Positions 7,612-12,141 of a stretch of DNA of 12,141 nucleotides are shown one piece after another. The position numbers were made by a program, and so were the translations under genes. The stretch is from Legionella sp. (GTDB taxonomy: Bacteria; Pseudomonadota; Gammaproteobacteria; Legionellales; Legionellaceae). Each line of letters opens with the position of its first letter. Positions within the stretch are counted from its first letter, which is position 1. The notes below the pieces were generated by a model. The model was not told the DNA's origin, did not search any database, and saw nothing but the letters and a program-made list of their open reading frames with translations. The stretch lies in the NCBI GenBank assembly GCA_003507515.1, contig DNVL01000007.1:1-12141 (forward strand), in the 5' to 3' direction.

Positions 7612-8502
7612 CTATTTTATGCGGTTTTTTTTATTGGGGGGAATTGATGCTTTAAGCTTCAATATATCCTCTTGAGACAATCCAGTAAATCTACTAATTT
7701 TATCTAACGACTCATTATCTTTCAGCATGTTAATCGCTATTTCAGCTTTACCTTCAGCTTTGCCTTCAGCTTTGCCTTCAGCTTTGCCTTCAGCATAAGC
7801 GCCAGCTTTTAATGTTTTCTCTGTGCTCACCGCATCCCAAAAACGGTCATAAGCATCCAGTTCAGCGGGAGAATAGGCTGCTTGCTCTGTAATACTCACG
7901 GCTTCTTTGATCTCTGGTATGGCTAATAATTCAGAGGCTACTGTTGTGGTTGTTTGATCCAATTCTGACATAAATCGTAACCAGAGGATTTGCATTTTTT
8001 TTTGATGATAGTTTTGGATTTTAAATTTAGGTAATTCGATAAAAATAAGTTGTAAATCTTTGATTTCAGCGGCTGGTTTTTGAACGTTAACCATCTTATA
8101 ATGATGATACCAATCGTTCGGATTAGGATCGAATTCACTGGCAAGCAATGCTAACCCATACACAGGTTTTAATAAATGATACTCTTCACCTGCATTCAAT
8201 TGTTTGATATACGCTTTGCTTGCATTAAACAACATCCGCTGCATAAAACCAGTAGTCCATTGAATTTGCATTTCAACAATAAACAGTCGTCCTTGTTTAT
8301 CAGTGCAACGAACATCAACAATGGTTGACTTAAACCCAGGTATGCGTGGAACTAATTCACTGGGTAAGTACTCAACCGTGAGAATATGTTGCTCTGGCGT
8401 TAATGGTAAAACAGCATTCAGAAAGCTAATGAGTAAATGAGGATGTTCCGCAAATATTTTTTTGAACACAATATCTGCTTTTGGATCTAAATATCGTGAC
8501 AT
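7612..8502 (-). CDS. Rpn-family recombination-promoting nuclease (PD-(D/E)XK)
   Basis: A 296-residue protein of the Rpn/PDDEXK_2 family, long annotated as putative transposases. Family members tested in E. coli (RpnA) are DNA endonucleases that raise RecA-independent recombination. The N-terminal DPKADIVFKKIFAEHP block is at residues 6-20. The nuclease core is visible as D63 in STIVDVRCTD and E77-x-Q79 in FIVEMQ, a normal variant of the motif. The C-terminal part has four perfect AEGK repeats (237-252) and then a short helical domain (DKISRFTGLSQEDILKL) that resembles the family's usual tail. A good AGAGG ribosome site precedes the ATG at 8502. The gene is AT-richer than the hem genes, appears intact, and its first 16 bases overlap the end of the lnt frame. 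It is likely a horizontally mobile selfish or defence-type gene. Confidence 0.9.
   Translation of the reverse strand: MSRYLDPKADIVFKKIFAEHPHLLISFLNAVLPLTPEQHILTVEYLPSELVPRIPGFKSTIVDVRCTDKQGRLFIVEMQIQWTTGFMQRMLFNASKAYIKQLNAGEEYHLLKPVYGLALLASEFDPNPNDWYHHYKMVNVQKPAAEIKDLQLIFIELPKFKIQNYHQKKMQILWLRFMSELDQTTTTVASELLAIPEIKEAVSITEQAAYSPAELDAYDRFWDAVSTEKTLKAGAYAEGKAEGKAEGKAEGKAEIAINMLKDNESLDKISRFTGLSQEDILKLKASIPPNKKNRIK
7741..7794. repeat. 12-bp in-frame tandem repeat inside rpn
   Basis: Four 12-base units TTCAGCTTTGCC (the first differs by one base) followed by a partial fifth unit, encoding AEGK four times on the minus strand. Copy number in such repeats varies by slippage without breaking the frame; variable EGKAEGK-type linkers are common in Rpn proteins. 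Confidence 0.9.
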
Positions 8503-8541
8503 AATGGTTTACCTCTCTTTTTTTGTTTCATGATTGCGCTA

Positions 8542-8547
8542 ATTATA
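8542..8547 (-). promoter_or_regulatory. Possible -10 element for rpn
   Basis: A perfect TATAAT on the minus strand lies about 40 bases before the rpn ATG. The best -35-like hexamer (TTGTCA, 8564-8559) is only 11 bases away, too close for normal spacing, so promoter activity is uncertain. It lies just outside the possible insertion-sequence terminus. Confidence 0.3.
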
Positions 8548-8930
8548 CTAGGGTCTGTTGACAATTCATTCGCTACAGACAGGTTCCGATTGCGGAGCTG
8601 AATTTGAGCGCGTCTTAAATAGGCCATCAACAAAATAATAAAACTCATGATAAACACAGGAACATCTCCAAAAGAAACCCAGGGCGTTGCCCCATGAGAG
8701 GGGTGTATGGTTGCGTTTAATACGCCTGATTGAAAAGCGGGTAAAGAGGCTTCTATGTGGCCTTTTGTGTTAATGATAGAGGACAATCCATCATTATTGG
8801 CTACAATTTGGAAGCGTCCTGTTTGCAACGAGAGCACTTGGGACATTTGTACGTGTTGATAGGCGGCAAGGGAGTGACCAAACCAGCCATCGTCACTGAT
8901 GGATACAATCCATTCCGCCTCAGGCAATTG

Positions 8931-8933
8931 TTA
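8931..8933 (-). other. In-frame premature stop codon in lnt
   Basis: TAA replaces codon 393 of lnt, ten codons after the catalytic cysteine. The codons on both sides (CGT before, CAA TTG CCT GAG after) stay in the same frame and match the expected protein. A single base change from CAA, AAA, GAA, TTA or TCA would account for it. Confidence 0.88.
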
Positions 8934-9927
8934 ACGTAACAATTGTGGGTAGGCAACCTCATAGCAAATCAAGCTCGCAATGGGGTGGTTGTGAACACGA
9001 ACCAAAGGTTGTGCGTCTTTTCCTGGTGTCATGTTGGCCGAAGGCAATGCCAACCAATGGTTCAATGCCTGCAATGGCTCTGGAATGAACTCACCAAAGG
9101 GCACGAGGTGTTGTTTTACATAAGACCCTTGTGCATCGCCTAACGTGGTTAATGTATTGTAATAGGCGGTATTCTCTGTCGTTGTGGGTTCTGGGATGCC
9201 CAATATAACCGCGCTGCCGGCTGTTGATGCCTGTTGATCCAGTAAGCTAAGAAAATCACTGACATAATTACTGGGCACGGGAATGGCAGATTCCGGCATC
9301 ACAATCAATTGTTTTTTGCCTATCAATTGTCCAATATAGTCTTCGTAACGTTGCAACAGTTGCCAAAACAACGCTTCATCCCATTTGTCGCGCATGGATA
9401 AATTCGCTTGAATGATGCCAACCGAGACTGGGGTGGTCTCTGTAGTCGTCCATGTGTGGTTTTTAAATGCCGATGGCGCAAGTAGGATGAGAATGCCCGC
9501 GATAATCCAATGATTGCGTTTTGTGCGGGTGGATTGTATCCCTACGGCAAGCGAGGCCGCTGCAAAGCATGCGAGAAAACCAACGCCAAAGACACCGAAC
9601 ACGGGCAATAAGTATTGCAAAGGGGTATCCATTTGACTGGTGCCCAATAAAAGCCAAGGGAATCCGCTGAAAACAGTCGCGCGCAAGTATTCACTTAGGG
9701 ACCATAACGCACTGAAGCTGAAGCAGTTTAATAATAATGCCCTTTGCGTGGCAAGATGCTGGTATAGCATCGCCACACAGGCTGGATACAAGGCAAGATA
9801 GGCGATAAATACCAGGGTAATCAGGCCTGCCAAGGGAGAAGGGAGGTGACCATAGTCATGAATGCTGGTATAAACCCAGGAAACGCCCAAGCTGAATAAG
9901 CCCAATCCAAACACAAATCCGGATAAA

Positions 9928-9951
9928 AAAGACTGTTTTAAAGACTGTTTT
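9928..9951. repeat. Perfect 12-bp tandem duplication in lnt
   Basis: AAAGACTGTTTT occurs twice in direct succession. On the minus strand it encodes the doubled LKQS in a cytoplasm-facing loop between membrane helices (about residues 53-60). It keeps the frame and probably has little effect. Confidence 0.85.
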
Positions 9952-10109
9952 AATGATGTTTGATTCAACTGTAAAAAGAGCAGTGCCATACCAAGAATAG
10001 CGAGGCCTGGCATATGAAACGGTGCAAAGCCACAGGGAATCAGCAATCCTGCAAAAAAGCTGCGGAACGCAAAATGGTACTTCATGAATGCATAGCGTAG
10101 GTTGCTCAC

Positions 10110-10281
10110 CTTGCGATCCTCGTATAAAAATAAAACACTGCAAAGAATACCACATTTCTACCCAATGGTGTGGGTGAAAAAAGAGGAATGCTCAACAGGC
10201 CCTTGTTGAATTTGTATTAATTACGTATTCTGTTCATACTATTTTTTATCGATGTCATTCGTGCATACTGGAGAATTTTAG
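10110..10281. promoter_or_regulatory. Divergent intergenic region between lnt and fadN
   Basis: These 172 bases must drive both fadN-fadA and lnt. For fadN, TTGTTG (10203-10208) with TATTCT (10226-10231), or TTGTAT (10212-10217) with CATACT (10235-10240), each have 17-base spacing but weak matches. A GGAGAA ribosome site lies at 10270-10275. No convincing lnt promoter was found. A short stem ACCCA/TGGGT near 10160-10175 has no T-run and is not called a terminator. No FadR-type operator was recognised. Confidence 0.4.
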
Positions 10282-12141
10282 ATGGAATTAAACCAACAAT
10301 CGACACTTCCTTTTTTTATAAGAAAAATAGCGGTGTTAGGCGCCGGCGTGATGGGCGCACAAATCGCGGCACATTGTGTGAATGCGGGCATTGAAACCTT
10401 GCTGTTTGATCTTGAGTCGAAGGACGGGCGAGCTACGTCACTGGTGGATAAAGCCATCTTGAATTTGACAAAACTAAAGCCCAGTCCATTGGCGACCCCA
10501 GACATCGCTTCTCTATTAAAAGCATGTACGTATGCAAACGATGCAGCAGCACTGACCGATTGTGATTTGATCATTGAAGCGATTGCGGAGCGTTTGGATT
10601 GGAAGGAAGCCTTATACGCACAAATTGTCCCGTATTTGAACGACAAATCCATCTTGGTGACCAATACATCGGGTTTAAGTATCAATGCGTTAGCCACGGC
10701 TTTGCCGGAAGCGCTTCGCCTTCGGTTTTGTGGCGTGCATTTTTTTAATCCTCCGCGTTATATGCATTTGGCTGAATTGATTCCGACCGCTAACACATCG
10801 CCTGAACTGTTGAATCAATTGGAGTCTTGGTTAACCAGCAGCCTGGGCAAAGGGGTTGTGCGTGCGAAAGATACGCCTGATTTTATTGCCAATCGAGTGG
10901 GCGTGTTTTCCTTGCTGGCCACACTGCATCACGCAAAAGCGTATGGTTTGGGTCTAGATGAGGTAGATGCCTTAACCGGCGCATTGTTGGGTCGCCCAAA
11001 ATCAGCCACGTTTCGAACCATGGATGTGGTGGGATTGGATACATTGCAACACGTGGTGCAGACCATGGCGCTCAATTTATCGAATGATCCTTGGCATGCC
11101 GTGTATGTGTTGCCGGATTGGTTGACGGGTCTAATTCAAAAGGGTCATCTGGGACAAAAATCAGGGCAAGGCATCTATCGTAAACAAGGCCGCATGATTG
11201 AAGTGTATGATGTGGCGTTAGGCGATTATCGGCAGGCCAGTGGTGAGGTTCATGCCGAGGTCAAGGCTATTTTTAAGCAAGCCGATGTGCGGGAGTGGAT
11301 GCCACGGTTGTTCGCGAGCCAGCATCCTCAAGCCCAATTTTTAGCCGCCTGTTTCCGTGATTTGTTTCATTATTGTGCCTTTCATCTTGACGGCATTGCA
11401 AACAATGTGCGCGATGTTGATTTGGCGGTTCGTTGGGGGTTTGGTTGGGATAGAGGGCCTTTTGAGATCTGGCAATCCGCAGGCGTATCTGAGATTCGAA
11501 AACACATTGAGCGTGCGATAGCTGACAGCACGTCGATGAGTCAAGCCAAATTACCGGCCTGGTTGGGTGTAGTGGCTGATTTTTATTGCAAAGAGGGCGC
11601 ATTCACACCTGCTAACTCAACATTTGTAGGTCGGCGTCGGCTGCCGGTTTATCAACGCCAATTTTTCCCGGAAAGCGTGATGGCAGAGCCGCGTTTTCCA
11701 ACCAACACGCTATTTGAAAATGAGGGCGTGCGTCTGTGGCATCTGAAAGATGATGTGGCCGTTATTAATTTTAAAAGCAAGGCGAATACGATCGGCCAAT
11801 CCGTGATGGATGGATTAAGCCAGGCATTGGATATTGCCGAACGCCAATGCCAAGGCCTCATTGTGTATCAGCCGGATGCGGACAATTTTAGTTCGGGTGC
11901 TGATTTGCGTGGGGTGGCCACGTTGATACAAACGGGTCAGATGGGCGGTTTGGATGCGATGTTAGGCGGTTTTCAGCAATTGATGATGCGGATGAAATAC
12001 AGTGTTATTCCTGTGATTGCAGCACTGAGGGGGCGTGCGTTAGGGGGAGGATGTGAACTCATGATGCATTGTTGTCGTGTGGTTGCTGCATTTGAATCCT
12101 ACCCTGGTTTGGTTGAGCTAGGCGTGGGGCTCATTCCGGCG
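10282..12141 (+). CDS. fadN: FadN-type 3-hydroxyacyl-CoA dehydrogenase/enoyl-CoA hydratase, N-terminal part
   Basis: The first 620 codons of a fused beta-oxidation enzyme, open to the window end. Dehydrogenase half: the NAD-binding Rossmann motif GAGVMG is at 20-25, the catalytic H153 and E165 are in HFFNPPRYMHLAELIP, and DTPDFIANRVG and GRPKSATFRTMDVVGLD (from 237) follow. Hydratase half: the oxyanion-hole motif FSSGADL is at 536-542, RGRALGGGCEL has the first catalytic glutamate E592, and ESYPGLVELGVG has the second, E612. The order, dehydrogenase first and hydratase last, is that of Bacillus FadN, the reverse of E. coli FadB. The ATG at 10282 has GGAGAA six bases upstream. The frame continues at base 2 of the window, giving 794 residues in all, and then fadA. 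Confidence 0.95.
   Translation, partial: MELNQQSTLPFFIRKIAVLGAGVMGAQIAAHCVNAGIETLLFDLESKDGRATSLVDKAILNLTKLKPSPLATPDIASLLKACTYANDAAALTDCDLIIEAIAERLDWKEALYAQIVPYLNDKSILVTNTSGLSINALATALPEALRLRFCGVHFFNPPRYMHLAELIPTANTSPELLNQLESWLTSSLGKGVVRAKDTPDFIANRVGVFSLLATLHHAKAYGLGLDEVDALTGALLGRPKSATFRTMDVVGLDTLQHVVQTMALNLSNDPWHAVYVLPDWLTGLIQKGHLGQKSGQGIYRKQGRMIEVYDVALGDYRQASGEVHAEVKAIFKQADVREWMPRLFASQHPQAQFLAACFRDLFHYCAFHLDGIANNVRDVDLAVRWGFGWDRGPFEIWQSAGVSEIRKHIERAIADSTSMSQAKLPAWLGVVADFYCKEGAFTPANSTFVGRRRLPVYQRQFFPESVMAEPRFPTNTLFENEGVRLWHLKDDVAVINFKSKANTIGQSVMDGLSQALDIAERQCQGLIVYQPDADNFSSGADLRGVATLIQTGQMGGLDAMLGGFQQLMMRMKYSVIPVIAALRGRALGGGCELMMHCCRVVAAFESYPGLVELGVGLIPA
12120..12141. repeat. Right copy of 22-bp terminal overlap
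   Basis: These bases repeat window bases 1-22 exactly, in the same fadN frame. Codons 614-620 are therefore present twice in the window but once in the reconstituted gene. Confidence 0.95.

Larger units (their letters stand above)
8487..10109 (-). pseudogene. lnt: Apolipoprotein N-acyltransferase, interrupted by in-frame TAA
   Basis: Lnt adds the third acyl chain to bacterial lipoproteins at the inner membrane. The N-terminal half has several hydrophobic helices (about 13-210), followed by a carbon-nitrogen hydrolase domain. The catalytic triad is visible: E273 in MPESAIP, K332 in KQHLVPFGE and C382 in ICYEVAYP. At codon 393 (8933-8931) a TAA stops the frame. The same frame then resumes without any shift, giving QLPEAEWIVSISDDGWFG, the conserved block that should follow, and the final membrane helix. 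Spacing to E. coli Lnt differs by one residue, so a point nonsense mutation explains it. The product as written would lack the last quarter of the enzyme and the closing helix. The start is GTG at 10109, with GAGG eight bases upstream. The last 30 or so residues after the final helix look unlike Lnt. Confidence 0.88.

Noticed and set aside
8487..8927. A separate 146-residue gene starting with TTG after the lnt stop
   Set aside because: It is in the same frame as lnt, carries the remaining Lnt hydrolase block and last helix, and has no credible ribosome binding site. It is the second half of the broken lnt.
1..12141. Plasmid or phage identity suggested by circularity
   Set aside because: No replication initiator, iterons, partition, mobilisation, capsid or integrase gene is visible; the content is chromosomal housekeeping genes.

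Overview
The window reads as a core metabolic segment from a gammaproteobacterium. The linked hemC-hemD-hemX-hemY cluster supports this, because HemX and HemY are a beta/gammaproteobacterial arrangement, and so do SSB residues at the same positions as in E. coli. A Legionellales/Coxiella-like host is my guess from overall flavour only. No rRNA, tRNA, CRISPR array, replication gene or plasmid origin is visible.

Layout. The left end (2-547, +) is the C-terminal quarter of a fused 3-hydroxyacyl-CoA dehydrogenase/enoyl-CoA hydratase (FadN type), followed by the thiolase fadA (560-1744, +). Converging on fadA, with a 20-base overlap, is the minus-strand cluster hemC-hemD-hemX-hemY (5602 down to 1725), whose coding sequences all overlap slightly. 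Upstream of it is ssb (6222-5743, -). From about 6352 to 8570 lies an AT-richer accessory block: the C-terminal half of a DDE transposase, a truncated DUF559 endonuclease-like gene, a REP-like GC-rich inverted repeat and an intact Rpn-family PD-(D/E)XK nuclease. Next comes lnt (10109-8487, -), broken by an in-frame TAA just after its catalytic cysteine. Divergent from lnt, the N-terminal three quarters of fadN (10282-12141, +) runs off the right end.

The main structural observation is that bases 1-22 and 12120-12141 are identical and lie in the same reading frame of one gene. Joining the right end to the left restores an uninterrupted 794-codon FadN of normal family length and places fadA 12 bases behind it. 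The sequence is therefore a circularly permuted unit of 12,119 bp: a real circle, a tandem array, or, most likely, an assembly graph closed on itself through a repeat in the accessory block. Within that block, two unrelated truncated genes meet at about 7158-7173, which is the best candidate for an abnormal junction.

Together the genes cover the beta-oxidation spiral (hydratase, dehydrogenase, thiolase), two steps of tetrapyrrole synthesis with the HemX/HemY membrane partners, ssDNA binding, and the last step of lipoprotein acylation, the last apparently lost here.
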